Shown here: positions 35,531-44,376 of the stretch, in pieces
How positions within the stretch are numbered: the stretch's first letter is position 1
Layout: the number at the start of each line of letters is the position of its first letter
The notes under the pieces: model-generated
Seen by the model: only the letters and a program-made list of their open reading frames with translations
The model's database searches: none
Told to the model about the DNA's origin: nothing
Origin: CAZPHU01 sp964419255
GTDB lineage: Bacteria > Fibrobacterota > Chitinivibrionia > Chitinivibrionales > CAYFVL01
Assembly (NCBI GenBank): GCA_964419255.1
Contig: CAYQOU010000002.1
Location: forward strand, 53,936 to 117,935
Direction: 5' to 3'
Length of the DNA: 64,000 nt
Position numbers and translations under genes: made by a program

Positions 35531-37474
35531 TTACTTATCATCGACCTCTTCAAAGTCGGCTTCAACAGCACCGTCGCCTTTGTCTTTATCACTGGACTGT
35601 TCGGCCTGCTGATCACCGCCGGCACCCGCCTGAGCCCCCTGCTGAGCACCACCGGCACCTCCCTGAGCCTGCGCCTGTTTGTACATTTCCTCGGCCATCT
35701 TGTGGGAAGATTTCATGAGCGCATCCATGCTGTCTTTGATAGCCTGAATATCTTCACCCTTCACCTTCTCCTTCAAATCCTCGAGGGCCGAGGTAATTTT
35801 CGATTTATCTTCATCCGATATTTTGTCCCCGGCTTCGGATAATGTCTTCTCCGTCTGGAAAATCAGCTGATCCGCCTGGTTTTTCACATCCACTTTTTCG
35901 CGCTCGGCCTTGTCCTTCTCAGCATTTGCCTCCGCATCCTTAACCATCTTCTGGATTTCTTCTTCGGATAGACCGCTGGAGGATTCGATGCGAATCTGCT
36001 GACTCTTTCCGGTACCAAGATCCTTGGCCGACACGTGCAGAATACCATTGTTGTCGATATCGAAACTTACCTCAATCTGTGGAACACCGCGAGGTGCAGG
36101 CGGCAGGCCGACCAGGTCGAATTTCCCCAGCAGCCTGTTATGCGCAGCCATCTCGCGCTCACCCTGATAGACCATAATCGACACCGCGGTCTGATTGTCG
36201 GCGGCCGTGGAAAAAACCTGACTCTTCTTGGTGGGTATGGTGGTATTGCGCTCAATCAGCCTGGTCATCACTCCGCCAAGCGTCTCGATACCCAGCGAAA
36301 GCGGCGTCACATCCAGCAACAGCACATCTTTAACCGATTCGTCACCACCGAGGATAGCACCCTGAATGGCAGCCCCCACCGCTACCACCTCATCGGGATT
36401 TACCCCCTTATGAGGCGCCTTTCCGAAAAACTTCTCCACCGCCTCCTGCACCGCCGGTACACGAGTGGAGCCACCCACCAGGATGACTTCCTTAATTTCA
36501 CTCAGGTCTACCTTGGCGTCGGCCACAGCTTTTTTACACGGGTCGATTGAACGCTGGATCAGATCGGCAACCAGAGACTCGAATTTCGCCCGGGTTATGG
36601 TTACGTCGAGATGTTTGGGACCGCTTGCATCGGCGGTGATAAAAGGAAGGTTGACATTTGTCTGCACAGCGGTTGACAATTCACACTTGGCTTTTTCCGC
36701 AGCCTCTTTGAGACGCTGCAGAGCCATTCGATCCTGACGAAGATCTATGGTGTTTTCTTTTTTGAATTCGTCGGCGATATAGTCTATCAGTTTTTGATCG
36801 AAATCATCACCACCAAGATGAGTATCTCCATTGGTGGCCTTAACCTCAAAGACCCCTTCTCCGATTTCCAGAATGGAGATATCGAATGTCCCCCCTCCCA
36901 GGTCATAGACTGCAACTATTTCGTTGCCCTTCTTATCCAGGCCATAGGCAAGGGATGCCGCAGTGGGTTCGTTTACGATTCGCTTGACATCCAGCCCCGC
37001 GATCCGGCCTGCATCTTTTGTTGCCTGACGCTGAGAGTCGTTAAAGTAGGCGGGAACGGTAATCACCGCCTCGGTGACCTCCTGACCAAGATAATCCTCT
37101 GCGGATTTTTTCAGGTACTGAAGTATCATGGCGGAGATTTCCGGTGGAGTATACTCTTTGTCGTTTGCCTGCACTTTCACCAGCTCCTGAGGTCCGCCGA
37201 CGATTTTGTAGGGGACGATCTTCTCTTCGCTTTCGACTTCAACGTGCCTGCGCCCCATAAAACGCTTGATTGAGAAAATCGTGTTGTCGGGGTTGGTGAT
37301 CGCTTGTCGACGGGCAATGGAACCGGTAAGCCGCTCATTGCCTTTTGTGAAGGCAACAACCGACGGGGTTGTCCGCCCGCCTTCAGGGTTGGGTATTACG
37401 ACCGGCTTTCCACCCTCCATCACTGCGACACAGGAGTTTGTCGTTCCCAGATCAATTCCAATAATCTTTCCCAT
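35531..37474 (-). CDS. dnaK: molecular chaperone DnaK (Hsp70)
   Basis: The 647-residue protein begins with GIDLGTTNSCVAVMEGG, the phosphate-binding loop. It contains AVITVPAYFNDSQRQATKDA, YDLGGGTFDISILE, the linker VLLLDVTPLSLGIETLGG (beginning about residue 390) and the substrate-binding domain. The C-terminal tail (about 610-647) is rich in Gly, Ala and Gln and ends VEADFEEVDDK, the bacterial DnaK end. It refolds or holds client proteins in the cytoplasm with GrpE and DnaJ. Start ATG and size are standard. Confidence 0.98.
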   Translation of the reverse strand: MGKIIGIDLGTTNSCVAVMEGGKPVVIPNPEGGRTTPSVVAFTKGNERLTGSIARRQAITNPDNTIFSIKRFMGRRHVEVESEEKIVPYKIVGGPQELVKVQANDKEYTPPEISAMILQYLKKSAEDYLGQEVTEAVITVPAYFNDSQRQATKDAGRIAGLDVKRIVNEPTAASLAYGLDKKGNEIVAVYDLGGGTFDISILEIGEGVFEVKATNGDTHLGGDDFDQKLIDYIADEFKKENTIDLRQDRMALQRLKEAAEKAKCELSTAVQTNVNLPFITADASGPKHLDVTITRAKFESLVADLIQRSIDPCKKAVADAKVDLSEIKEVILVGGSTRVPAVQEAVEKFFGKAPHKGVNPDEVVAVGAAIQGAILGGDESVKDVLLLDVTPLSLGIETLGGVMTRLIERNTTIPTKKSQVFSTAADNQTAVSIMVYQGEREMAAHNRLLGKFDLVGLPPAPRGVPQIEVSFDIDNNGILHVSAKDLGTGKSQQIRIESSSGLSEEEIQKMVKDAEANAEKDKAEREKVDVKNQADQLIFQTEKTLSEAGDKISDEDKSKITSALEDLKEKVKGEDIQAIKDSMDALMKSSHKMAEEMYKQAQAQGGAGGAQQGAQAGAGGDQQAEQSSDKDKGDGAVEADFEEVDDK

Positions 37475-37513
37475 AGCCTACTCCTTCGGGTTGTATTTCA
37501 AGGTTTCAGATTT

Positions 37514-38179
37514 CTATTCTTCCGCGCTCTCGGTTTCCTGGGCATCAGACTGTTGGCCGCTCGAAACGATCACTTTTGCGTGTTTTACGACATGATTCTT
37601 GAGCCGATAGCCTTTTTCATATATTTGTGCAATATGATTTTCGGGTATCTCAGCATGCGGCATCTTCATCATGGCATCATGGATCTCCGGATCGAACTGA
37701 TCTCCCACCTCGGTAAATGCTGTCAGTCCATTTTTCTCAAGAACGTCATTGAATTTGTTGAAAATAAGTTTTATACCATCGAAAAAACGGGTGAAATCGG
37801 AGTTCTGTTCCCCGGCCGTCATGGCTCGGTCGAAATTTTCCCGCACGTCAATCAGTTCCACCATCAGTTTTTCGTTGGCCGACTCCACCAGCTTCTCAAA
37901 TTCCCGTGCGGTGCGACGTTTGTAATTGTCAAACTCTGCCATCAGGCGAATATAGCGTTCCTTCTGTGCATCAAGCTCCTGCCTGATCTTGTCCAAGGAT
38001 TGCTCTTCCTCCTCTATCTGCTCCAGAATCTTTTCTTCAGCCTCTCCCTGAATGCCTTCGGCTTCTTTCTGCTCTGCGGATGGCTGCTGATTTTGGAGAC
38101 TTTCCGTCTGCTCCTGCGGTGTTTCTTTTTTTGAAGAATTGTTTTCTTTTGTGTCTTTTTTTGTGTCTTTTTTTGCCAT
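37514..38179 (-). CDS. grpE: nucleotide exchange factor GrpE
   Basis: A 221-residue GrpE with a long, Lys/Glu-rich N-terminal coiled coil and the conserved core ERYIRLMAEFDNYKRRTARE. The beta-domain motif is YEKGYRLKNHVVKHAKVIVS. It promotes ADP release from DnaK and can act as a thermosensor. It is located between hrcA and dnaK as in typical HrcA-controlled operons. Confidence 0.95.
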   Translation of the reverse strand: MAKKDTKKDTKENNSSKKETPQEQTESLQNQQPSAEQKEAEGIQGEAEEKILEQIEEEEQSLDKIRQELDAQKERYIRLMAEFDNYKRRTAREFEKLVESANEKLMVELIDVRENFDRAMTAGEQNSDFTRFFDGIKLIFNKFNDVLEKNGLTAFTEVGDQFDPEIHDAMMKMPHAEIPENHIAQIYEKGYRLKNHVVKHAKVIVSSGQQSDAQETESAEE

Positions 38180-38211
38180 ACTCTACCTCTAATCAGTTTA
38201 TAGTATCCTGT

Positions 38212-39255
38212 TTATGAGTATAGTTCGTCAAGCGTTCGCGCCGTGTAATCAACCGCAGAGACAAGCAGCGGGTAAGGCATTCGCTTCGGGCCGATTACCC
38301 CTAAGCTTCCCTCCATATTGCCTATCTGATACTTGGTCTTGACAATACTAAAAGAACTGAATTGTCCGTTTTCTATTTCCCCGCCAATTGAAACAATCAC
38401 CCGACCACTTTCACACGATTGTGTGTCAACCAAATGCATAAGCAGATTCTTTTCTTCCAGAATCTCGATTATGGCACCGACTTTTTCCTTGTCAAAGAAT
38501 TCTGGCTGCAGCAATATGTTTGTCTCACCCTGGGTGTAAATCTCCTCACTATCACTTTCGGCGATAAGCCTCTTTATCGAAGGTACAAACAGACGAATAA
38601 CACCCAGCTGACATTTCTCAATATCAGAAAATGCCTGATCGCCCGCTTTACACATATCAAGCAGTGTCATTCCCTGAAACCGCTCATTGATAAGCTGACA
38701 GACCAGCGACAGCTGTTGGGGGTCCACCTGAGACCGGATTTCCACGACGACCGTTTTGACGAACCCGCTGTCGATAGTCAGATTCATCAAAAAGCGCCCT
38801 CCGCCGATCTCATGAATATACACGTGTCGAAACACCGCACTGTGAAGGCGGGGGGCAAGAATTATCCCCAGCTGCCGGGTCGCCTTACTCAAGGCGCGCG
38901 AAGTCGCTTCCATCACCATGTGCAGATCTGACGGATCGATCAGCTTCAGCTCCTTTTTTATGCCACTCTGAAGCTCGGGAGTAAGATACTCACAATCCAT
39001 CACATTATCCACGTAGTAGCGATACCCCTTGTCGGTCGGCACTCGTCCGGCCGAAGTATGAGGATGGGTTATAAAGCCCTTCTCCTCCAGATCGCCCATT
39101 ACATTTCTGACAGTCGCCGCGGATAAACTAAATCCGGGCTGCTTCGCAATGAAGCGTGAGCTGGTCGGATTCGCACTGAGAATATAGTTACGGACAATCG
39201 TCTGAAGTATCCGCTCTTCTCTGTCTGATAGATTCTTTCTGCTCTCCATATTCAT
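38212..39255 (-). CDS. hrcA: heat-inducible transcription repressor HrcA
   Basis: HrcA binds the CIRCE operator and needs GroEL for activity. The sequence shows the N-terminal winged helix (LSDREERILQTIVRNYIL, then LSAATVRNVMGDLEEKGFI and HPHTSAGRVPTDKGYRYYVD) and the later HrcA core domain. The open frame extends to 39300, but that start lies inside a 10-bp hairpin. I take ATG 39255, which gives the usual N terminus (348 residues); a second ATG six bases later is also possible. The ribosome binding site is weak. It lies between groEL and grpE. Confidence 0.93.
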   Translation of the reverse strand: MNMESRKNLSDREERILQTIVRNYILSANPTSSRFIAKQPGFSLSAATVRNVMGDLEEKGFITHPHTSAGRVPTDKGYRYYVDNVMDCEYLTPELQSGIKKELKLIDPSDLHMVMEATSRALSKATRQLGIILAPRLHSAVFRHVYIHEIGGGRFLMNLTIDSGFVKTVVVEIRSQVDPQQLSLVCQLINERFQGMTLLDMCKAGDQAFSDIEKCQLGVIRLFVPSIKRLIAESDSEEIYTQGETNILLQPEFFDKEKVGAIIEILEEKNLLMHLVDTQSCESGRVIVSIGGEIENGQFSSFSIVKTKYQIGNMEGSLGVIGPKRMPYPLLVSAVDYTARTLDELYS

Positions 39256-39275
39256 AGCAATTAAAACCACGAAAC

Positions 39276-39303
39276 GCCATGGGGGTCTTTTTGCCCCCAT
39301 GGC
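39276..39303 (-). promoter_or_regulatory. intercistronic hairpin between groEL and hrcA
   Basis: Perfect 10-bp inverted repeat GCCATGGGGG / CCCCCATGGC with eight-base loop and no T run at its end. It lies 32 bases after the groEL stop. It could be a processing or mRNA-stability element that separates groESL from the downstream genes. Confidence 0.6.
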
Positions 39304-39334
39304 ATTCTGAACTAAGGTACACAGGGGCCAGGTC

Positions 39335-41002
39335 TTACATCATACCACCCATACCGCCCATACCGCCCATGCCGCCCATACCACCCATGCCACCCATGTC
39401 GGGAGCACCGGCAGCATCTTTTTCTTCTTTGGGCTTTTCTGAGACGATACACTCCGTAGTCAGAACCAGTGATGCAATACTTGCAGCATTCTCCAAAGCG
39501 GTACGAGTGACCTTGGTCGGATCGATAACTCCGGCCTTCACCAAGTCTTCGTATTCCTCGGTGTATGCATTGTACCCAAAAGCGCCTTTTCCATTTTTCA
39601 CCTCGTTTGCAACCACGGAAGGCTCCTGGCCGGCATTGGATATGATCATACGCAACGGCTCCTCGATAGCACGTTTGATGATATCGACGCCGACTTTCTC
39701 ATCCCCGGAGAGCTTCAGATCGTCCAGCACCTTGCTTGCACGAATCAACGCAACACCACCACCGGCGACAATACCCTCTTCGACAGCCGCACGTGTGGCA
39801 TGCAGTGCATCTTCGACTCGCGCCTTCTTCTCTTTCATTTCGGTCTCGGTTGCAGCACCGATATTTATTACCGCAACACCACCGGCCAGCTTGGCCAGAC
39901 GCTCCTGAAGCTTTTCACGATCGTAATCGGAGGTGGTTTCTTCTATCTGCCTGCGGATCTGATTTACACGACCCTTGATATCTTCGGCTTTACCGGCACC
40001 CTCGATGATCGTGGTGTTCTCCTTTTCGATCGTCACACGCTTTGCCGAGCCCAACGAATCGACCGTGGTATTTTCCAGTTTGAAACCAGCCTCTTCACTG
40101 ATCAGAATACCACCGGTGAGAACAGCGATATCTTCCAGCATCGCCTTGCGACGATCGCCAAATCCCGGAGCCTTCACCGCGGCAATCTTCAACGTTCCGC
40201 GAAGCTTGTTGACAACCAGAGTCGCCAGAGCCTCACCTTCGACATCCTCGGCGATGATCAGAAGCTGCTTGCCCATCTGAGCAACCTTTTCCAGAAGCGG
40301 CAGCAGATCTTTCATGGCACTGATCTTCTTGTCGTGAATCAGGATAAGCGGCTCATCCAGCACCGTCTCCATCGTCTCAGGATTGGTGACAAAGTACGGT
40401 GAGAGATACCCGCGATCAAACTGCATCCCCTCGACAACTTCCAGGTTTGTCTCGATTCCCTTTGCTTCCTCCACCGTGATCACACCGTCTTTACCCACCT
40501 TTTCCATGGCACGAGCGATAAGATCACCGATTTCTTTGTCGTTGTTTGCGGAGATCGCACCAACCTGGGCAATTTCCTTCTGACCCGCCACTGTCTGTGA
40601 ATCCTTCATGAGCTGATCGACAATCGCACGGACAGCCTGGTCGATACCACGCTTGATTCCCATCGGATTTGCCCCGGCAGTCACATTCTTGAGACCGACA
40701 CGTGCAATCACCTGTGCCAAAACGGTAGCAGTGGTCGTACCATCACCAGCCACATCACTGGTCTTGGATGCGACCTCTTTAACCATCTGCGCCCCCATGT
40801 TCTCGAACTTGTCTTCCAGCTCAATCTCCTTAGCCACCGTCACACCGTCTTTTGTGACAGTCGGCGAACCAAAGCTCTTGTCCAAAACGACATTGCGTCC
40901 TTTCGGTCCAAGGGTCACCTTCACGGCATTAGCAAGAGTATCGATACCGCGAAGCAGTTTATCTCGTGCAACTGTATCAAAAGCCAACTGTTTTCCAGCC
41001 AT
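39335..41002 (-). CDS. groL: 60-kDa chaperonin GroEL
   Basis: The 555-residue protein has the GroEL core (KVTLGPKGRNVVLDKSFG and DGTTTATVLAQ) and the Gly-Gly-Met tail: the last residues are repeats of GGM ending in GMM. It forms the double-ring folding chamber with GroES. It also controls HrcA in organisms with CIRCE. It follows groES after 58 bases. Confidence 0.98.
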   Translation of the reverse strand: MAGKQLAFDTVARDKLLRGIDTLANAVKVTLGPKGRNVVLDKSFGSPTVTKDGVTVAKEIELEDKFENMGAQMVKEVASKTSDVAGDGTTTATVLAQVIARVGLKNVTAGANPMGIKRGIDQAVRAIVDQLMKDSQTVAGQKEIAQVGAISANNDKEIGDLIARAMEKVGKDGVITVEEAKGIETNLEVVEGMQFDRGYLSPYFVTNPETMETVLDEPLILIHDKKISAMKDLLPLLEKVAQMGKQLLIIAEDVEGEALATLVVNKLRGTLKIAAVKAPGFGDRRKAMLEDIAVLTGGILISEEAGFKLENTTVDSLGSAKRVTIEKENTTIIEGAGKAEDIKGRVNQIRRQIEETTSDYDREKLQERLAKLAGGVAVINIGAATETEMKEKKARVEDALHATRAAVEEGIVAGGGVALIRASKVLDDLKLSGDEKVGVDIIKRAIEEPLRMIISNAGQEPSVVANEVKNGKGAFGYNAYTEEYEDLVKAGVIDPTKVTRTALENAASIASLVLTTECIVSEKPKEEKDAAGAPDMGGMGGMGGMGGMGGMGGMM

Positions 41003-41060
41003 GGTGTATATCTCCTTTTTGAAATGTATCTGAAATTTGTTTTATCTGGGAATCAATTAC

Positions 41061-41345
41061 TTAAAGAATCGCAAGAACATCGCTTTCACGCATGATAAGG
41101 TAATCGGTACCATCGATGGTTACTTCCGTACCGGAGTATTTCCCGTAGAGAACTTTATCACCGGATTTGAGAGTCATACCGATTTTTTGACCATTGTCGG
41201 CGATTTTGCCGTCACCAACAGCAACCACTTCACCTTTCTGAGGCTTTTCTTTTGCATTTTCCGGGATGATAATACCACCGGCGGTCTTCTCCTCTGCTTC
41301 AAGAGGCCTTACGATCACGCGGTCTGCCAATGGTTTGATGTTCAT
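41061..41345 (-). CDS. groS: 10-kDa co-chaperonin GroES
   Basis: 94-residue GroES beginning NIKPLADRVIVRPLEAEEKT, with the mobile loop KTAGGIIIPENAKEKPQKG and the roof strand DYLIMRESDVLAIL. It caps the GroEL ring. It is the first gene downstream of the CIRCE promoter (leader about 110 bases). AGGAGGA lies a few bases before the ATG. Confidence 0.97.
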   Translation of the reverse strand: MNIKPLADRVIVRPLEAEEKTAGGIIIPENAKEKPQKGEVVAVGDGKIADNGQKIGMTLKSGDKVLYGKYSGTEVTIDGTDYLIMRESDVLAIL

Positions 41346-41430
41346 ATCTTCCTCCTGTTGTAATTGTAGAAAATGTATTAATGTATTAACACGCAGTTGC
41401 TTTCGACTAATCCCTTAAGCAACGCACCCT

Positions 41431-41457
41431 TTAGCACTCAACATCAAAGAGTGCTAA
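41431..41457 (-). promoter_or_regulatory. CIRCE operator (HrcA binding site)
   Basis: Perfect inverted repeat TTAGCACTC-N9-GAGTGCTAA, the CIRCE consensus without mismatch. It covers the predicted transcription start of the promoter at 41461-41487, so HrcA binding would block initiation of the whole groES-dnaJ run. Confidence 0.97.
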
Positions 41458-41460
41458 CAA

Positions 41461-41487
41461 ATTATATGATTTTAATGGTGGTGTCAA
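41461..41487 (-). promoter_or_regulatory. sigma-70-type promoter of the chaperone operon
   Basis: On the minus strand TTGACA (41487-41482) and TATAAT (41466-41461), both perfect, separated by 15 bases (slightly short). It directly abuts the CIRCE operator. Confidence 0.8.
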
Positions 41488-41530
41488 GAAAAAAATATTC
41501 GTTTCGAAAAAAAAGTGTGTCGTTAAGGAG

Positions 41531-41560
41531 TTGGTTTTTATGACCGATATACGGTATAAT
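41531..41560 (+). promoter_or_regulatory. candidate promoter for the TPR membrane protein gene
   Basis: TTGGTT (41531-41536), 18-base spacer and TATAAT (41555-41560). RNA would begin near 41567, just before the first possible start codons of the downstream gene. Confidence 0.5.
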
Positions 41561-41595
41561 GGAAGTATGTGTTACCCGAATTGAAACGGCCTGTC

Positions 41596-42825
41596 ATGAA
41601 TTTTTTGGTTTCCTACCTTGAGAAGCTTGGTATATCGCAAAAAGAACGCCAAATACTGCTGCGTGTGTTTGTTATCAGCTTCACCGTCAGCATCTGCTGC
41701 GTTGCCACCATATGGCTCATATCTTTTTTAAGACAAAAAAGGGCTCAACATGCGATAGTAGAGAACCAAACAGACATACCACCTCATGCAACCAAACGTA
41801 CCAAAGGTTTTGATCTGCAGTCTGTCGATATCCGTGCCCATCGCTATGCCGCCGACTACTTTTCCTCCACAAACCAACCACTGCATGCGATATCTCACTA
41901 CCAACGTATTCTTCAAGCCAGACCGCAAGATATACACGCTTCCCTGGCCCTGGCTACCACTTACATGGAAGGCGGCCTTTTTGAAGAATCGATACAACTC
42001 TTTGAGAAGCTTTTGCAATTTGATAATCAAGACAGCCTGCTCTGTGTAATTGAGGCCCGATATGGCCTCGCCCTTTTTCATAGCGGCCAGGTACGGAAAA
42101 GCATCTCCAGGCTTGAAGAGTGCCTCAAGAGATGTCCGCATAATGCTGAAGCTGCATGCTTTCGGGGGCAGGTGGAAGCATCGGTGAATCCAGGATCATC
42201 CAAAACAATCGATTACTTCACTCACGCAATTGCGCTGGATTCGAACTACACCGAAGCACCTTACCAGCTTGCCAGGTATCTTATGAACAGACCACAGGCA
42301 AGTCGTGCCGATCTAATTCGGTCACGCGATAATCTTTTACGAGTCCTGACGCTCGAGCCACTTCACGCCAAAGCACACTCACGGCTGGGAATGGTTTATT
42401 ATTACCTTCAGCAACCAGCCCCCGCTCAGAAATCCTACGAGACTGCCCTTGCACTCAATCCGCAAGATTACAATACACATTTCAACCTCGGCGAGCTGTA
42501 TTTTACTACCTGGGATAATGAGGCGGATGCCCTTCGATCATTCAAACGCACGGTTGAGCTGAAAAAGGATCATACCAGGGCCAATTTTCGCATAGGTCTG
42601 ATCTCTTTGCGAAACAGTATGAAACGCGAGGCTGTTTATTATCTTGAACAAGCGCATAAAAGCGATCCGGAGGACATTAGGATTCTTCTGCAGCTTGCAG
42701 TTGCCTATGAGCGCCTGGGCGTACGCGACAAAGCGATTCAAAAATATCGCCAGATCCTTTCCCTGGACTCTCTTAACGATATCGCCCGACATAAGCTTCT
42801 TTTACTGCAAGATAACAACAATTGA
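41596..42825 (+). CDS. membrane-anchored TPR-repeat protein
   Basis: The protein has an N-terminal membrane helix (VFVISFTVSICCVATIWLISF) and then about 350 residues of TPR repeats (for example SLALATTYMEGGLFEESIQL, AHSRLGMVYYYLQQPAPAQK). It is most likely anchored in the inner membrane with the repeats on one side as a protein-binding scaffold. The frame extends to GTG 41569, but the promoter places the RNA start near 41567, so ATG 41596 (409 residues) is preferred. Neither start has a clear Shine-Dalgarno. It diverges from the chaperone operon. Function unknown. Confidence 0.77.
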   Translation: MNFLVSYLEKLGISQKERQILLRVFVISFTVSICCVATIWLISFLRQKRAQHAIVENQTDIPPHATKRTKGFDLQSVDIRAHRYAADYFSSTNQPLHAISHYQRILQARPQDIHASLALATTYMEGGLFEESIQLFEKLLQFDNQDSLLCVIEARYGLALFHSGQVRKSISRLEECLKRCPHNAEAACFRGQVEASVNPGSSKTIDYFTHAIALDSNYTEAPYQLARYLMNRPQASRADLIRSRDNLLRVLTLEPLHAKAHSRLGMVYYYLQQPAPAQKSYETALALNPQDYNTHFNLGELYFTTWDNEADALRSFKRTVELKKDHTRANFRIGLISLRNSMKREAVYYLEQAHKSDPEDIRILLQLAVAYERLGVRDKAIQKYRQILSLDSLNDIARHKLLLLQDNNN

Positions 42826-42865
42826 CGCAATTCACTGTAAAAGAATAAGTTCCGACAAAAAAGAC

Positions 42866-42893
42866 TTGACCTTTCAGCGTTTTAGGATATATT
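42866..42893 (+). promoter_or_regulatory. sigma-70-type promoter for HU/IHF-like gene
   Basis: TTGACC (42866-42871), 16-base spacer, TATATT (42888-42893); about 110 bases before the ATG at 43008. Confidence 0.6.
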
Positions 42894-43007
42894 CTTATGA
42901 TGGATACGAAACAGAAACACGGTTTTCAATATCCGATTGATTTAACCTAAGCTACACAACCATTTACTATATCAGGTTTACTATATCAGATAAAGAGATT
43001 TAGAACT

Positions 43008-43325
43008 ATGGCAAATATCACAAAAAAAGACTTGGTCGAGCGCATTTCTGATGCTACCGGACTGACACAGGTAGACACCAAAATAGTTGTAGAGAGTTTT
43101 CTTGATGCTGTTTCCCAGGCTCTGCAAACCGGAAGCAATATCGAGATCAGAGGTTTCGGACGATTTAAGATCAAAGAAAAGAAGGCACGTGTCGCCCGCA
43201 ACCCACGCACCAATGAGCATATTGAGGTAGAGGCCGGATTCAAACCGATATTTGAAGCTTCAAAGGAGTTACGCAATCGCGTAAACGATAAGTTCATCGA
43301 ACGGGAACAACAGAATATACAGTAG
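43008..43325 (+). CDS. HU/IHF-family DNA-binding protein
   Basis: 105-residue nucleoid protein beginning MANITKKDLVERISDATGLT, with the DNA-binding arm IEIRGFGRFKIKEKKARVAR, then NPRTNEHIEV. This is the HU/IHF fold. The Pro of NPRT should intercalate in and bend DNA. The C-terminal 15 residues extend beyond the usual 90. Whether it acts as a homodimeric HU or as one IHF chain cannot be told; no second subunit gene is in the window. Preceded by the promoter at 42866-42893. Confidence 0.93.
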   Translation: MANITKKDLVERISDATGLTQVDTKIVVESFLDAVSQALQTGSNIEIRGFGRFKIKEKKARVARNPRTNEHIEVEAGFKPIFEASKELRNRVNDKFIEREQQNIQ

Positions 43326-43349
43326 CCTGCAAGCTGCCAAGTGTACCAC

Positions 43350-43375
43350 AAAAAAGGGCGCTTTTTTCAGCGCCC
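43350..43375 (-). terminator. rho-independent terminator after the thioredoxin-like gene
   Basis: Stem GGGCGC (43356-43361) / GCGCCC (43370-43375). On the minus strand it is followed by six T (43355-43350). It serves the minus-strand gene ending at 43405; plus-strand transcripts see no T run. Confidence 0.8.
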
Positions 43376-43404
43376 CGACTTACCCCCGATTCAGCAACAA
43401 ACCA

Positions 43405-44346
43405 TCAATTCTCTTTTACTACCCGATCCTCGTTTTTCCAAATCTCAAGTGCCGCGGTTTTGAGGTCTTTATACCAGGTGCGTATGTCCTCAGTTTCGAC
43501 ACCCAATTCACGGGCGATATCTTCAACGGGATTACCGCATTCGACACGCGCCACAGCCAGCCATCTTTTCCTGGGCTTAATGTAGGGTTTTTCATCATTT
43601 GGATTATTATCGGCTTCTATAGCAGCGTTTTCCGAAGCGGTTTCATCACCACTCTTGTCGTTAACTTCACCACCGTCGGTTTCATCCTCCTCACCTTCCG
43701 GTACGAACTGCTCGTCAGCCTTGTCCCCCAATGCTTCTGCGACACCTACCGACTCACCCGGGCTATTCATCTCTTTTATATCAACGACTTCACGCTTCTC
43801 CTCGATCGCACTGGTTACTTCCGTCAGAAGACTATCCATAGAGACATTTTCGTGATAGCCCACCGATGAGTATTTGACGGTTCCATCCGGGGCTATCACG
43901 AAGAGAGCCGGCAACGATTTAACTTTGTATCGCTCAGCCGTGCGGTGATACGGATCGAGCAACACCGGTAGCGTAACTTTGTTTTCTTCTACATACGGGT
44001 TGGCTACAGACGCGCCTTCCTTATCCATGTTGATAAGAAAAATTTTAATTTTCTTTTTACTGTTTTTCTCGTAGAATTTGATCAGCTCGGGTATCTCTTT
44101 TTTACACGGCTTACAGTAGGTTGCCCAAAAGCTGAGAATGACAGTATACGGTTGGTCATTGATATACGGTTTGGAAAGGTTAGTACCACACCATACCCGC
44201 AAAGCCTCCCGGTTACCATCAAGCGTAGGGAGGGAGAATGTAGGCGCCATTGTCCCCGCTTTCAGCGGCTGGGCATCGGCGGCATTTACTTCGAAGTATG
44301 CGCCATATAAGAATATGGCAGGAATGATGAACATGAGAAATTTCAC
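43405..44346 (-). CDS. TlpA/ResA-like periplasmic thioredoxin with HTH-like C-terminal tail
   Basis: A signal peptide (MFIIPAIFLYGAYFEVNAADA) precedes a thioredoxin domain (about 30-180) with the active site WATYCKPCKKE (CxxC) and the cis-Pro region VKSLPALFVI. This fits TlpA/ResA proteins that handle disulfides in the periplasm, for example in cytochrome maturation. Two features are odd: an acidic linker (about 195-255) and a C-terminal piece (RWLAVARVECGNPVEDIARE, then LGVETEDIRTWY) that looks like a helix-turn-helix. No cytochrome gene is nearby. The domain boundary suggests a fusion. Confidence 0.85.
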   Translation of the reverse strand: MKFLMFIIPAIFLYGAYFEVNAADAQPLKAGTMAPTFSLPTLDGNREALRVWCGTNLSKPYINDQPYTVILSFWATYCKPCKKEIPELIKFYEKNSKKKIKIFLINMDKEGASVANPYVEENKVTLPVLLDPYHRTAERYKVKSLPALFVIAPDGTVKYSSVGYHENVSMDSLLTEVTSAIEEKREVVDIKEMNSPGESVGVAEALGDKADEQFVPEGEEDETDGGEVNDKSGDETASENAAIEADNNPNDEKPYIKPRKRWLAVARVECGNPVEDIARELGVETEDIRTWYKDLKTAALEIWKNEDRVVKEN

Positions 44347-44376
44347 AGTGCCCCCCTTTGGCTCAAAACCGATTAA

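Noticed and set aside
36035..36550. 171-codon plus-strand frame
   Set aside because: Antisense to dnaK.
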